A stretch of DNA of 64,000 bases from Eunapius fragilis (GCA_963681505.1 OY811972.1:13943190-14007189); one strand, 5' to 3'; positions 10,287-25,200 are shown, counted from the first letter of the stretch. Notes: generated by a model from the letters alone, not told the origin. A program made the numbers and translations.

Positions 10287-13200
10287 GTATAGAAATCAAT
10301 TTGTGTATTAGTAACGTATACAACTGCTGATGCTCTATCCAGATTCTGCCCCCTGAATTTAACGTTCTCCGGGAACAGCATTGTCTACTAGTGGACGGAT
10401 GCAGAGCTGTAAGTCATCTTTTACATTTTTCACCACGATCAATGTATAATTGAAGCAGTAAAAATAATTTTGTTGCTTCAGGAGGGGAAAGGGATGGCCT
10501 GCAATATTACAGGATTTTAAAATGTTATAGAGTTTATGATCCACTCAATTAAATGCTAGCTTATGCACAAAAAGATCAACTGCAACCATCTAGAAAAAAA
10601 CATGAAGCAACTGTTTTATTGAGATCTGCATGTTTTTTTATAACCACCGTAAAGCAATCACCACACCCAATGAGCAAAATAGTAGGTTCTTCAAAAGTTA
10701 TTATCATTAGTATTCATGCATTTTTAATTTTGATTATGTATGATCATGAGATGATAATCGTGTATAACTTTAGACAGATGTCTCTGCTGGAATCACTGGT
10801 GGAATAAAGTTGAATCCCCATGACAAAAAGAAGGTAAACCATGGAATATTTCAATCAATACATCACGTTGATAAAAACCAAGTCCTGAACTAATCATATA
10901 TACAATGGTAGTCACCCAGATACTTTTTTTTCTCATCTTATTATGCATCAAGGTATCAGAGCTTATTGAAGCATGCAGGAGAGGAGATATTCAGCTTGCT
11001 AAAAGAATTATTGGTGAAGGAATAAGCTACAACTGCATTGATGAGGTTAGTGATTTGAACAAACTTTATTTTGATTCTATGTGTGTGGGGAACTAAAACT
11101 AATAGATCACTATGTTTACAGTTTCTTCTTACATGCATTACTTCCTATTTATTCAATGGCTACATTTATCAGAACAACTAACATCTTATATGTCTGTAAG
11201 GAGCTGTGTTAACCATCATGAATTTGTGCATAGGAGGTATTTAAGTTGTCTGCTAGTATGCATACATGTACCCTGCCATGATAAGAGGATTTTGGTTGGT
11301 AGGCTCATTGGGAGGGGGAAGAGGAGATTTATTTTTCCATGCACCTACTATATTTAACCTCTTTGTCAGAATGGTGCATCACCTGTACAAGCAACCATTC
11401 AACCTGATGCAGAGCAGTGGGAGGTTGCTGAATGGTTACTTTCCTTGGGTGCTCTAGACACAGATCGAATTAATCAACTGGTATGCAACGCATCTGCAAA
11501 ACCAATGCATCATTATAGTTATTACTGTTATTTACTGGCCTGTTTCTTCAAAAGATGCGTTCTCTCCTGGATGCTTGCAAAGCTGGAGACAAAACAACAG
11601 TGGAGACTGTGCTGCAGAGCAGGATAGATACTAACTGTAGAAATGATGTAAGTACACTATGTGTGTTCTTTGGTGTGTCTTCAGATTGCTGTGGTGCTGA
11701 TGCTAAAGGATGGTGAAACTCCCCTGACACTGGCAGCTTCCAATGGAAGACAAGATATAGCCAGGATGCTCCTTTTGAGCTATGCTGATGTCAACAGTCG
11801 AGGATTAAATTCTGTACGTTTGTACTAAAAGCTAATCAAATGTACTGATTTGCTGAATACATAATAAAAAGATCACATCTATATCCAAAAACTGTGCATT
11901 ATTGAACTGAGAATTGCACACTTTGTAATATTATTAATCATGTGAAGCAAACAAAGTGTATAAATACTCTGCATGCTGGTGTATGACAATGCAAATGACA
12001 GGTGATCATCAAGTACAAGTAAACACGATTCAGCATCTACTGTCAATATTGTCTTGTGCATTGATGTGAAATGAAGGATCACGTGTATAATAAAGTGTTG
12101 CCCTTTGCGCAATGACATGATTTTCCTTTCAGAAATCAGCCCTATTCTTAGCTTGCAAATATGGGCACGAGGAAGTTGTTGATATCTTGTTAGCTGAAGG
12201 TGCCGATGTTAACTTGAAAACAAAAGTACGTACTGATATTTGTATGGCATCACACAGTTAGGTTATATGCATTTCACCAATAGCCATTGCATTTTCCACT
12301 GTTGAACTACCTATTGGTGAGGGGGACAAATGCAGATGTAGTTACCTTTTTTAATTTTTGGAATATAAATATATTATATCAGTTATAATTTATATAGTCA
12401 CTGTTCTATTTATGTATGCTGACAGTCCACAATGTGCAATGTGAGACCTGTGCAGAGGGTATCATTGCTGGCAAATCAATTGTGACACTAAGTACAGTGT
12501 GGTCTAAGGTATTTTATAAGTGTACCTTGTAGGTTATACAGTACACATGAGTACAAGTTGCCCTGTTGCAGAGGGAGTATGGAAATGCCCATTGCTATAG
12601 ATGTTTGCGGATCAGATGTAATATAAGAGCCATACATGTTCCAAGCTTTTGAATCTGGAGTTCGTTCTTTAGAACCGTAATAAACTATGTTAATACTCAT
12701 TTTTTAAATATTATTACTGCAAAGAAAGTGCTCTGAACTAGGGTGGCATTGCACTGGAAGATACAGAGGAGAGCTTAAGAATGCAACACATTGTCATCTA
12801 TTGCATGCCGGATTGCCATCCTTACAAAATAAACTCCAAGTTCATGATCTTGTCCAACCAGTATGGCAAACTTGGCTGGGGTCATCCTCGTCAGTCAAAT
12901 GCCAGAGTCAAAAATGATGATTTTCCTGATGCTGGCTAACTGGAGGCTGTTTAATAGAGGACATTTTATTCATCAATGTACTATTTATATGGGATCAAGG
13001 CAGCAAAAACGAACAAAGCACTTTTTTTTTAAGTTTCCAAATTATTTCGAAGGGACACCTATGTCCTCTATAACTTCTTTCTTATGTACTGGAAATTAGA
13101 CTTCCATCATTGAGTTAGTGGCCTAAATTTGTAATTGCATTGCACATGTCAACTTTGATACCCCCTACAGGAATTGCGCTAGGTCCCTTTATGCTGCTTC

Positions 13201-16200
13201 AATCCCATATATTACACTGCTAAGTAACTATTATTACTTCTCCATTATTGGCACCAAAATAGGTCCTCATTCTAACACATGCAATGCTGATCATTCACAG
13301 TATCATGAAGTATTTATAGAATACATGCGTATTACTCTTAATGTCTGTGCAACATGAATGAGGTGCAAAGTGGAACGTTTGCACCATTTAGACCTTGATC
13401 GTGATGCAATGTTATGTATTGATTCCTGCAGGATGGGGGAACACCATTCCTCGTTGCATGCCAAGAGGGACACTACAATATTGTACAGAAGCTAATCTGT
13501 GCTCCGACCATCCAGCTTCACCACACTGCAGTAAGACCTGGCCTTAATGCAGACTGGGAGTTAGAATATCTATAAATGAATGCTCCCTTAAACTGTTTTT
13601 GGATGTAATATTGTAACATAAGTCAAGCTCTAATTTCTAAATGCACTATAAAATTTTAGTTTCTAATATGCAATATTATATCACCGAGTAATACATGTGA
13701 ATTTAACGCAAACATCTTTTGATGGAAAACTATTTCAAATGTTGGGTAAGAATTAAGCCGTGGTTCAGTACACAGCACATCTTTGTAGTCTTTAATTTGG
13801 CTTTTAGGGTAACCTTGCATACATACATTGCTTATATTAGAATCAAAAGTCTAAGTTATGATGCGCATTTTCAATGCATGCAGGCAATTTTTTGGAAAAT
13901 GCGTATATTTTTTTCTTTTTACAGCTTGGATTCACAGCTCTGCATTTTGCATCTATGAGTGGAAATGCTGAAATAGTAAAACTTCTGATTGCTGCTGGAC
14001 TGAATGTAAATAGTCAACATCCTGTGAGTTATTATTGCACATACCCATGTTAAATAACATATGAAATGGTAAAACCAACAATGAGTGCTCAATGGGTTAT
14101 TTATGTTAAAATAAGCATAAATATTTGTTTCCCCCATATCTCTGACAAAACACCTTTGATGCATGTACTATCATTTTGCTACTAATATTTCAATACACAT
14201 ACTCAACGGTTGCCCAATTTTGTACTCTGTTGCATCAGCATCCTTTGCATAATGTTCAATCAGTTAAGTCTCTGCTATTCACTGCATATTTCAATGCTTT
14301 GGCAGATAATAGGTACTACGCCTCTGTGTATAGCATGTGAAACTGGACATGATTATGTAGTGAAAATCCTCGTGGAGAATGAAGCGAGTTTGGATTTGAA
14401 ATTAGATGTAAGTGGTCTGTTGATGTAGCTGTAAATATAAAAATTGCTACTAACAGCATATAGAACATGATGAGTGGCCATACATTTTTAAACATCACTA
14501 CGGTATGTGTGGCCATGTATTTCTCACCATTTTATGATTGTTTACTTCAATGCAATAATGCAATGCCTAGCAGTGTTGTCTGCTGTGAAAATTATAATAC
14601 GCAATGAGTTATAAACCTTTTATTTAATCCCTCTCCATCTTTTCATTTTTGCTTCCTAGTCTAAGGTACCACAAATAGCTGCTACCATCAACATAGTTCA
14701 TGCTTTCAACCTTATCATTGGATGCAATGACCAAACTTAATTTTTTGCAGCTCACATAATTAATACTTTGGGAAAATCATTCATAAATGGTTATATTCCT
14801 TTGAACACTCTAAATGAACTGCGCCAACTATGAATGCATAATAATAAATTCTCATGTAACAAATTCTTGTAATAAGCAAACAGAAAAATGCAATTGCCAA
14901 CAATTAACATCTTATTATGGCCCCTCATCAACAGTGCTTCTGCGCACCTGGAAACCTAATTGTGTTGTGATCCATTTCATACAGGTTAGGTAAAACAATT
15001 TTCTTCGGGGAGCGTAATTAATTATATAAATCAATAATCTTAAGAGTGATGTGACATCATATACTTTAAAGTAGATATGAATATGCTATAATAAACATCT
15101 AGAACATGTTATTTTAACTTAAGCACTTTAATTATGTTATCAGGATGGCAACACAGCACTTCATCTTGCCTCTAATAAAGGACATTGGAAGGTTGTAATG
15201 AATCTTATTACTGGAGGCTGTAACGTGGATTCCCAAAACAATGTAAGTGCGACATGGTCACTATTGTATTTGCATATTAAAGTTTTTTTTTGCTTATCAT
15301 TATAATGGTTCTTACTGAACTCTATGGGCATCTGAACCTTTACCTTGTGCGAACTAATGTCATTGCCATCATTTCTCGTACATGTAGTGCAGGGTGATTG
15401 TAAAGTTGCGCAAATGGTATAACTCCAGAACTGAACATTAAAATAAACTAAGCTGTAATTTTTAATAAATACTAATTAATAACTTTACATTAATCACTGG
15501 CATGATTTTGGTTTCAATAACATAATTTTTCCTTGCTCAGTTTAGGAGTTATACCAGTTTTACCAATTCAAAGATTTTCCGATCACCCTGTATATATCCT
15601 TGTGATGTAATGTTTGTATAGTTATCACTTTGTATATTTTGTGTATTCCCTGTAACATTATAATTAAATAATAACATGAAATAGTTTACAAAAAAAACTT
15701 AATTATAATTTTTAATCACGAGTATGTCTTTGACTCTGTGGTGTGTGTTTAAGTTGTACATGTAAATATAATAATTATAATAAGGGGTTACTAAAAATCA
15801 CTGTAAACAATAATAAAAATACAATACTTGATCGACGCAGCTGAAGTTCCTTTATCATGCTCGATTCTTCAATCCTTAAAGGCTGTGGTCAACATCTTTG
15901 CTGCTGGTAGAGCTCCACCCATGATAACATCCTTTCTTGCTGGAGGTAATCTCACAGCTTTGGTTAAGTCTCAGCAAGGTTCTACTCTTGATATTCGTCC
16001 CATTGCAGTGGGAGAAGCCCTCCGTCGTCTTACTGGGAAGTGTTTATGTGCTTTAGTGAGGTCTAAGGCCTCTGAATTTTTTCAACCATACCTGGTTGGG
16101 GTGGCATGCCATATGGGAGCAGAAAAGATTGCACACTGTCTTAGGGCGCAAGTTGAAATGCATTGGTTAGAAGAGAACCTTGTATTGATGAAAGTGGACA

Positions 16201-19200
16201 TGAAGAATGCCTTTAATCTAGTGTCGCGTTAGGCAAATCCTCTCAGAGTGTGCCAAAACTCTACCCTTGGGCTCATTGGTGTTATAGCCAGCACCCATAC
16301 TTATGGCATACAATGGGGAATTAAACTTCGAAGTGTGATGTCCAACAAGGGGATCCTCTTGGCCCTCTCTTATTCCAAATTCTGAACAGCCTATATGGTT
16401 GTCTTAACCTCCCTTTGATTAGGTGTAATTCTAGAGCCATACTTAGCAGGTCTCACTTTGCTTCTTGTGAGCAAGTTGTTCCGGACGATGTTTTTGTCTA
16501 GTAACTTTAAGGTGTTTGATTTATTTTGATATATGTACTCTAATGCAAATTATTTATAATCAAAATATGGCTCTAGAATTACGCCTAGTCAAAGGGAGGT
16601 TAAGACAACCATATAGGCTGTTCAGAATTTGGAATAAGAGAGGGCCAAGAGGATCCCCTTGTTGGACATCACACTTCGAAGTTTAATTCCCCATCGTATG
16701 CCATAAGTATGGGTGCTGGCTATAACACCAATGAGCCCAAGGGTAGAGTTTTGGCACACTCTGAGAGGATTTGCCTAACGCAACACTAGATTAAAGGCAT
16801 TCTTCATGTCCACTTTCATCAATACAAAGTTCTCTTCTAACCAATGCATTTCAACTTGCGCCCTAAGACAGTGCGCAATCTTTTCTGCTCCCATATGGCA
16901 TGCCACCCCAACCAGGTATGGTTGAAAAAATTCAGAGGCCTTAGACCTCACTAAAGCACATAAACACTTCCCAGTAAGACGACGGAGGGCTTCTCCCACT
17001 GCAATGGGACGAATATCAAGAGTAGAACCTTGCTGAGACTTAACCAAAGCTGTGAGATTACCTCCAGCAAGAAAGGATGTTATCATGGGTGGAGTTCTAC
17101 CAGCAGCAAGGATGTTGACCACAGCCTTTAAGGATTGAAGAATCGAGCATGATAAAGGAACTTCAGCTGCGTCGATCAAGTATTGTATTTTTATTATTGT
17201 TTACAGTGATTTTTAGTAACCCCTTGTTATAATTATTATATTTAAATGTGTCCCTAGCCTCCTTCCCCCATACATACATACATCATTACAAAATGAAATT
17301 ATAAACATACGATACATACATAGAGTACACATATGTCACAAATTTTATTTTCCACTAAAGGGTAAACCTGCACCATCATCTATACCAGTCCCAGATCTCC
17401 ATTATTTCCTGCTGCCTGTTATTATTGTTAATTGATACCATATCTGTTATTACATACGCAAAATAAACATTGTTATATTAACCACCTTAAAAGGATGGCT
17501 CTGGTGTTTGCTTGCCCGGGAGAAAAGAACGGCGTAATCGCGCGTTATTATGCGTGAAAAACGGCCATAACACGCGGTCTTCAAAACGCAGTAACTTCTT
17601 GATTGTGCAATGGTGCAATGTAGTAGAGCTACATTTTGTATATTTACAAAGCGGTCCTGTGTCTATAGAAGTCCAAAGATGGTTTAGTTTGCGATGTATC
17701 GTTCCGAAGATATTCACATTCAAGTAAAGGGCTTGATTTCGCGGGGTTTTATACTTGAAGCCCGCGAAATCTTTCTCTAAGTTGATTGTGAATATCTTCG
17801 GAACGATGCATCGTAAACTAAACCATCTTTGGACTTCTATAGACACAGGACCGCTTTGTAAAAATGCAAAATGTAGCTCTACTATATTGCACAATCAAGA
17901 AGATACAGCGTTTTGAAGACCGCGTAATTTCGCGTTGTTATGGCCGTTTTTCACGCACAATAACGCGCGATTACGCCTTTTTTTTCTCCCGGGTGTCCAT
18001 ATTTTATGGTGTTTTGTACTTCAGTCTGTAATATTAAATTGCAACAGAAAGATTGTCATTTTTAAAAAAGGAATATCAAAAGTAAACCAATAGGCTGAAT
18101 TATGTACTAATATATACTCATGATCAACATTGGAAGGTGTTTATATTACGGTACATTATAGAGATTAAGTATAAATTAATTCATCAATATTTTGTTTGCA
18201 GAAAGGAAGCACTGCTGTGTTCCTAGCAAGTCAGAATGGACACTGTGCAGTGGTGAATGTTCTACTTGCTGCTGGCTGCAATGTCAATTTATGCACAAAG
18301 GTGAGTGTTATTAGCACTATACCACAACAATGCATATTTGTTCTACTTCTTATTGCTCGGGGCATATGGAGTCATCTGTATCTTTTGCTATTCATAATAT
18401 TGTTTTCCTCAGATGTATTTACTCAATACTTCATGGTGTGACTTTGCGGGGTTCTGAACAAAATTATGTTAAACCAACAGATCGCAGCTCGCTTATAGAG
18501 AAAATAAAGCGTATGCATTGGGACTAAGCCAACTTGGTTTTCATAGCGGTTGCTATGAACACTGATGGTTTCTTTAGTTACAAATCTATACGCTTTATTT
18601 TCTCTATGATGTACCATTCAATATGGTTTTTACGAGTGGATAAGCCCAAAAGTACATCCTTTGCAATACCTTATCTGTACATAGTTATAAAAAAACCTTG
18701 GGTAAAGGGTGGGTCAGATAAATCCCTGCAATGTCCTCAAACACAGCTCCATCTCTTATATCCCTGCCCCCCCCCCCCCCCCCCCCCCCACACACCCTCC
18801 CACCATGGCACTCCTAACACCGTGTAATGATGACATTTGGGTGGGAACTTATATCACATAGCCATTCTTGGCTCACTATAACCACCAGCAGCCATGTCTC
18901 TTCAATAGCCGATTGAGCACACTTGTATTAGCACCACCGGCTACCAAACTGTGCATTCCTAATAGCTCAGCCAAGATGGGCTAAGCCTTGAGTAGTTCAG
19001 CCCCCCCAGTTAAAGTACACAAGGTTTTGCCTTTCATGGTATCAGCAACTGTCCTGATTTCACTGTGAACAACAGCTGCATTATAGAGGTTACTTTTCTA
19101 AAATCAAATAACCCCATAGAAAGTTTTATGGCATACTTTAATGTAAAGAGCCCCAAATTTATCTCAGTTAAGGGGTAAGTGATTGATAAAAGTGTACCAA

Positions 19201-22200
19201 CCAAGCACAGGTTATCACAACTCTTGATGACCAAAGCAGATTGATGGTGTGGGGTGTAGGCATGCCAACATGTACATGTAGCTCTATTCATAATACTATT
19301 ATGAATTACCCTATCAGTTTACATGTACATGTTAATGTAGAACATGGTGGGTCAAGGCCCATAACCTCAGTCCTTACCCTAATACCACAAGCCATGTGTA
19401 CCAATATGTGTACAGAGTACCTGCTGCAACACAAATTGATCTGGTGATGTTGTCATTTCTACAACCTCCCAACATGCACCTTCTCCCTCTGTACTTCTCT
19501 CATTCACTTCTCTTCTCCATATTCAATTTCAAACTGTTCTCCCTTCTTATGTGCATCTGTGATGCTTTGTTCCTTCTCTCCTTACCAGAACAATGCAACT
19601 CCACTGAATGTGGCAAGTCAGAATGGTCATCATGGTGTAGTACAGACCTTGTTGGGAGCTGGTGCTGGAGTGAATATAGCAACATCTGATGTAAGTGATG
19701 TGAGGGTATGGAGGGGTATGTTATGGATACAGTAAAAGAGGCTATATGTACCATTAATAAAATTAATTAAAATTGCTCCCCACCCCCTCCCCCCCACAAC
19801 ACATACATGTACACACAAGGTGTACTATTGAGATTAAAGAAGTGTGCACGTTACTCAGGTGTGTCAGGCCCAAGTGCATAGTGTATAGGCAGGGGCTGAT
19901 GTTAATGATTCAATAGGACTGTATTAACAATGTAATAACATAAGGGTCTGAAGTTTTTATCCCACATGGAACACCAGTGGCCTCTTATTTTATACGTTAT
20001 ACCACATGTTCATGTGTTCAGAATGTAATTTCTAAATGTTCAATGTTGTCATTGCAATGTACATTGCATCCTTTACATAACCATCCTTGGCAGATTGTGA
20101 CCTCTAGTGGCCATGCCTCTTGAATAAGTGATGGGCCACACCAGCCCTCACTGCAGCAGTGGCACCACCTGCCCACAGACTATGCATGCCAAATACACTT
20201 GGGTCCATACCCAACTGTTCTGTCTTCTCTAGTAGCAACTCCCTAAGTCTTGTGTAGCTGATCCCCCCACCCCCTGATTTACACAATCACTGCCCACCTT
20301 TTGCTCAAAACATTTTGCCATGCACTAGTGTACACAAACTACCCATGCCGAAATATCTCTCCATCATGGCTACCAGGCATGTAGGTGTCCCTGTACAATC
20401 AACTACCAGGGAGGAACCCTCCCTGTACTGATCTATCTTGCTAGATGTTATATTTATGGTCATGCTTTCTGTGCCAGATGCAATATCAGAGCACTGCAAC
20501 TTTAACAACTCATCACAATGCATAAAATGCCACCAGTGATGAATAAGTGATGGGCCACACCAGCCAGGGGCTGACATTAATGAATCTTAATCTCTAACCT
20601 ATTTCCATCCTTTAATTAGGTTGGAAATCCTGAATTAAGGATAACTTTACGCTGCTCGTATCAACTTCAATTCACATCATATTGGATATTTTATGGGATA
20701 TTGGCTTTCATCAAAACAGCGCTAGCTCAATAGTACTTTTTCTCTGACTTCGATTGTAAGTGGCAGTATTATGAACCCTGCATTCAGATGTGTGGCTACC
20801 CCAGTGATCTGCAACATGGCACGCAACGCTGCCAGCTTAGCTTCTGGAACCAAAACACAGCCCCGTTCCAGGTCTGCATCGAATCCCAACCACGCTGTGC
20901 TAAGTGACGGGAACCAAACTGACTTACCCTCGTGCACAACCAAACCCACACATTCAAGAGCATCCCTCACCCATGCACTGGCCTTTTTGGCCTCTATCTT
21001 ACCTTTAACTGCACATATGCCATTGTCCAGGTACATGTACATCACTACTTTTAGCCCCTTAGATCGCCATAGCTTAACCAAGGGTCGCATAAGTTTAGAG
21101 AACACATATGGTCCATCAAAACCCAGATACTAACTTGTTCACATGACACAGGTTAAGCACCAAGCGTTTCTTCTGACAGCGGGCTGCAAATATACGGTCT
21201 GTCTTGGGTAAAGGGTGGGTCAGATAAATCCCTGCAATGTCCTCAAACACAGCTCCATCTCTTATATCCCTGCCCCCCCCCCCCCCCCCCCTCCCACCAT
21301 GGCACTCCTAACACCGTGTAATGATGACATTTGGGTGGGAACTTATATCACATAGCCATTCTTAGCGCACTATAACCAGCAGCAGCCATGTCTCTTCAAT
21401 AGCAGCTTGAGCACACTTGTATTAGCACCACCGGCTACCAAACTGTGCATTCCTAATAACTCAGCCAAGATGGGCTAAGCCTTGAGTAGTTCAGCCCCCC
21501 CAGTTAAAGTACACAAGGTTTTGTCTTTCATGGTATCAGCAACTGTCCTGATTTAACTGTGAATAACAGCTGCATTATAGAGGTTACTTTTCTAAAATCA
21601 AATAACCCCATAGAAAGTTTTATGGCATACTTTAATGTAAAGAGCCCCAAATTTATCTCAGTTAAGGGGTAAGTGATTGATAAAAGTGTACCAACCAAGC
21701 ACAGGTTATCACAACTCTTGATGACCAAAGCAGATTGACGGTGTGGGGTGTAGGCATGCCAACATGTACATGTACATGTAGCTCTATTCATAATACTACA
21801 AGTAAATAAAAACATTCTCTACGAGAAAGTTGGTGGGATATAGGATTTGATTATGACATTGGTGGTGTAAAAAGCAAGGAAACAAGGTCTTATCAGAAGG
21901 GAAAATGTCATAGTCCTATATTTAGCACACAAACAACACATGCCCTAGAAATGTCATTTTCCCTTCTGATAAGACCTTTGTTTCCTTGCTTTTTGCACTA
22001 CCAATGTCATAATCAAATCCTATATCCCACCAACTTTCTCGTAGAGAATGTTTTTATTTACTTGTTTTCTTAATTTTTTTTTCATCACTGCACCCACACA
22101 TCACCCCACATCACCACTGCACCAACACATCACGTCGTTTCGCTCGTTTCTTTTCTTGACGTGAAGGCATTTTGATAAAAACAACTTCACTAACAAAAAA

Positions 22201-25200
22201 GTAGCACAACAAACGACGATCGAATCACCAAAGAGTTTTTCTCTACTTGTTTTGCTATTTATACACATGCCGTTTATCTTTAGATACCGTAATTAAATTA
22301 TACAAGACATAGGAGGCTGATAGTCGATTGTTTATCAAAGTATTATATTATATAAAAGCAAGTCCTCCAGCCGATTCTGAAGCTATTGGTGAAATTTTCA
22401 TCGCTTAGAAATGTTCCTGTCCTGAGTTATGCGTTGCCAAGAAGAAGGAGGAGAAGAAGACGACCCGCCCCTTGTTCCGAGACTGGGTACGAGGACGGGC
22501 AGTACACTCTTGTTCTCAACAACCACGCGGTTCAGCGACATGAAACAAAAACGAAACTACTCATTTTTGACTTCTAGATCGATTGCTAAAACAAGCTACA
22601 CGATCCGATCGTCGGGAGTGTTGTTACAGACGGGTCGCGTTTTTTTAATGACATTCATAGTCGGGGTCAAATCCTATCGATTATGAATTACCCTATCAGT
22701 CTACATGTACATGTTAATGTAGAACATGGTGGTCAAGGCCCATAACCTCAGTCCTTACCCTAATACCACAAGCCATGTGTACCAATATGTGTACAGAGTA
22801 CCTGCTGCAACACAAATTGATCTGGTGATGTTGTCATTTCTACAACCTCCCAACATGCACCTTCTCCCTCTGTACTTCTCTCATTCACTTCTCTTCTCCA
22901 TATTCACTTTCAAACTGTTCTCCCTTCTTGTGTGCATCTGTGATGCCTTTGTTCCTTCCTTACCAGGACAATGTAACTCCACTGTTTATGGCAAGTCAGG
23001 CGGGTCATCATGATGTAGTACAGACCTTGTTGGGAGCTGGTGCTGGAGTGAATATAGCAACATCTGATGTAAGTGATGTGAGGGTATGGAGGGGTATGTT
23101 ATGGATACAGTAAAAGAGGCTACATGTACCATTAATAAAATTAATTAAAATTGCTCCCCACCCCCTCCCCCCCACAACACATACATGTACACAAAAGGTG
23201 TGCTATTGAGATTAAAGAAGTGTGCACGTTACTCTACTCAGGTGTGTCAGGCCCAAGTGCATAGTGTATAGGCAGGGGCTGATGTTAATGATTCAATAAT
23301 ACTGTATGTAATAACATAAGGGTCTTAAGTTTTTATCCCACATGGAACATCAGTGACCTCTTATTTTATACGTTATACCACATGTTCATGTGTTCAGAAT
23401 GTAATTTCTAAATGTTCAATGTTGTCATTGCAATGTACATTGCATCCTTTACATAACCATCCTTGGCAGATTGTGACCTCTAGTGGCCATGCCTCTTGAA
23501 TAAGTGATGGGCCACACCAGCCCTCACTACAGCAGTGGCACCACCTCCCCACAGACTATGCATGCCAAATACACTTGGGTCCATACCCAACTGTTCTGTC
23601 TTCTCTAGTAGCAACTCCCTAAGTCTTGTGTAGCTGATCCCCCCACCCCCTGATTTACACAATCACTGCCCACCTTTTGCCCAAAACATTTTGCCATGCA
23701 CTAGTGTACACAAACTACCCATGCCGAAATATCTCTCCATCATGGCTACCAGGCATGTAGGTGTCCCTGTACAATCAACTACCAGGGAGGAACCCTCCCT
23801 GTACTGATCTGTCTTGCTAGATGTTATATTTATGGTCACGCTTTCTGTGCCAAATGCAATATCAGAGCATTGCAACTTTAACAACTCATCACAATGCATA
23901 AAACCAGCAAATGCCACCAGTGATGAATAAGTGATGGGCCACACCAGCCAGGGGCTGACATTAATGAATCTTAATCTCTAATCTATTTCCATCCTTTAAT
24001 TAGGATGGGAATCTAGAATTAAAGATAACTTTACGCTGCTCATATCAACTTCAATTCACATCATATTGGATATTTTATGGGATATTGGCTTTCATCAAAA
24101 CAGCGCTAGCTCAATAGTACTTTTTTTCTGACTTTGATTGTAAGTGGCAGTATTATGAACCCTGCATTCAGATGTGTGGCTACCCCAGTGATCTGCAACA
24201 TGGCACGCAACGCTGCCAGCTTAGCTTCTGGAACCAAAACACAGCCCCGTTCCAGGTCTGCATCGAATCCCAACCACGCTGTGCTAAGTGATGGGAACCA
24301 AACTGACTTACCCTCGTGCACAACCAAACCCGCACATTCAAGAGCATCCCTCACCCATGCACTGGCCTTTTTGGCCTCTATCTTACCTTTAACTGCACAT
24401 ATGCCATTGTCCAGGTACATGTACATCACTACTTTTAGCCCCTTAGATCGCCATAGCTTAACCAAGGGTCGCATAAGTTTAGAGAACACATATGGTCCAT
24501 CAAAACCCAGATACTAACTCGTTCACATGACACAGGTTAAGCACCAAGCGTTTCTTCTGACAGCGGGCTGCAAATATACGGTCTAGCACTTACTGTCTTG
24601 GGTAAAGGGTGGGTCAGATAAATCCCTGCAATGTCCTCAAACACAGCTCCATCTCTTATATCCCTGCCCCCCCCCCCCCCCCCTCCCACCATGGCACTCC
24701 TAACACCGTGTAATGATGACATTTGGGTGGGAACTTATATCCCATAGCCTATCTTGGCTCACTATAACCAGCAGCAGCCATGTCTCTTCAATAGCAGCTT
24801 GAGCACACTTGTATTAGCACCACCGGCTACCAAACTGTGCATTCCTAATAGCTCAGCCAAGATGGGCTAAGCCTTGAGTAGTTCAGCCCCCCCAGTTAAA
24901 GTACACAAGGTTTTGTCTTTCATGGTATCAGCAACTGTCCTGATTTCACTGTGAACAACAGCTGCATTATAGAGGTTACTTTTCTAAAATCAAATAACCC
25001 CATAGAAAGTTTTATGCATACTTTAATGTAAAGAGCCCCAAATTTATCTCAGTTAAGGGGTAAGTGATTGATAAAAGTGTACCAACCAAGCACAGGTTAT
25101 CACAACCCTTGATGACCAAAGCAGATTGATGGTGTGGGGTGTAGGCATGCCAACATGTACATGTAGCTCTATTCATAATACTATTATGAATTACCCAGTC

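Larger units (their letters stand above)
15760..17248. repeat. Long inverted repeat (681-bp arms) of a retroelement fragment
   Basis: 15760-16440 and 16568-17248 are reverse complements with only scattered mismatches, separated by a 127-bp spacer. Both arms carry the same reverse-transcriptase fragment. The structure lies within the intron between exons 15144-15242 and 18202-18300, so the pre-mRNA would contain a long near-perfect RNA hairpin. Confidence 0.9.
6781..18300 (+). repeat. Segmental duplication, copy A
   Basis: Matches about 47905-61205 in order and orientation: RAG1-N-like fragment, the 7174-7244 microinversion segment, TG microsatellite, 8450-10241 5' flank, then first exon to the twelfth exon-equivalent of the ankyrin gene (18202-18300). 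Exons are well conserved while many intron insertions are private to one copy, so the duplication is not recent. Confidence 0.85.

Noticed and set aside
17487..17894. Long open frames on both strands of the 479-bp palindrome
   Set aside because: Mirror-image translations of a hairpin; no protein family and no splice context.
20771..21133. 120-codon plus-strand frames repeated in the three tandem units (also 24134-24517 and 26693-27055)
   Set aside because: They are antisense to the DIRS-like RT fragment, which has recognisable motifs; the antisense frames have none.
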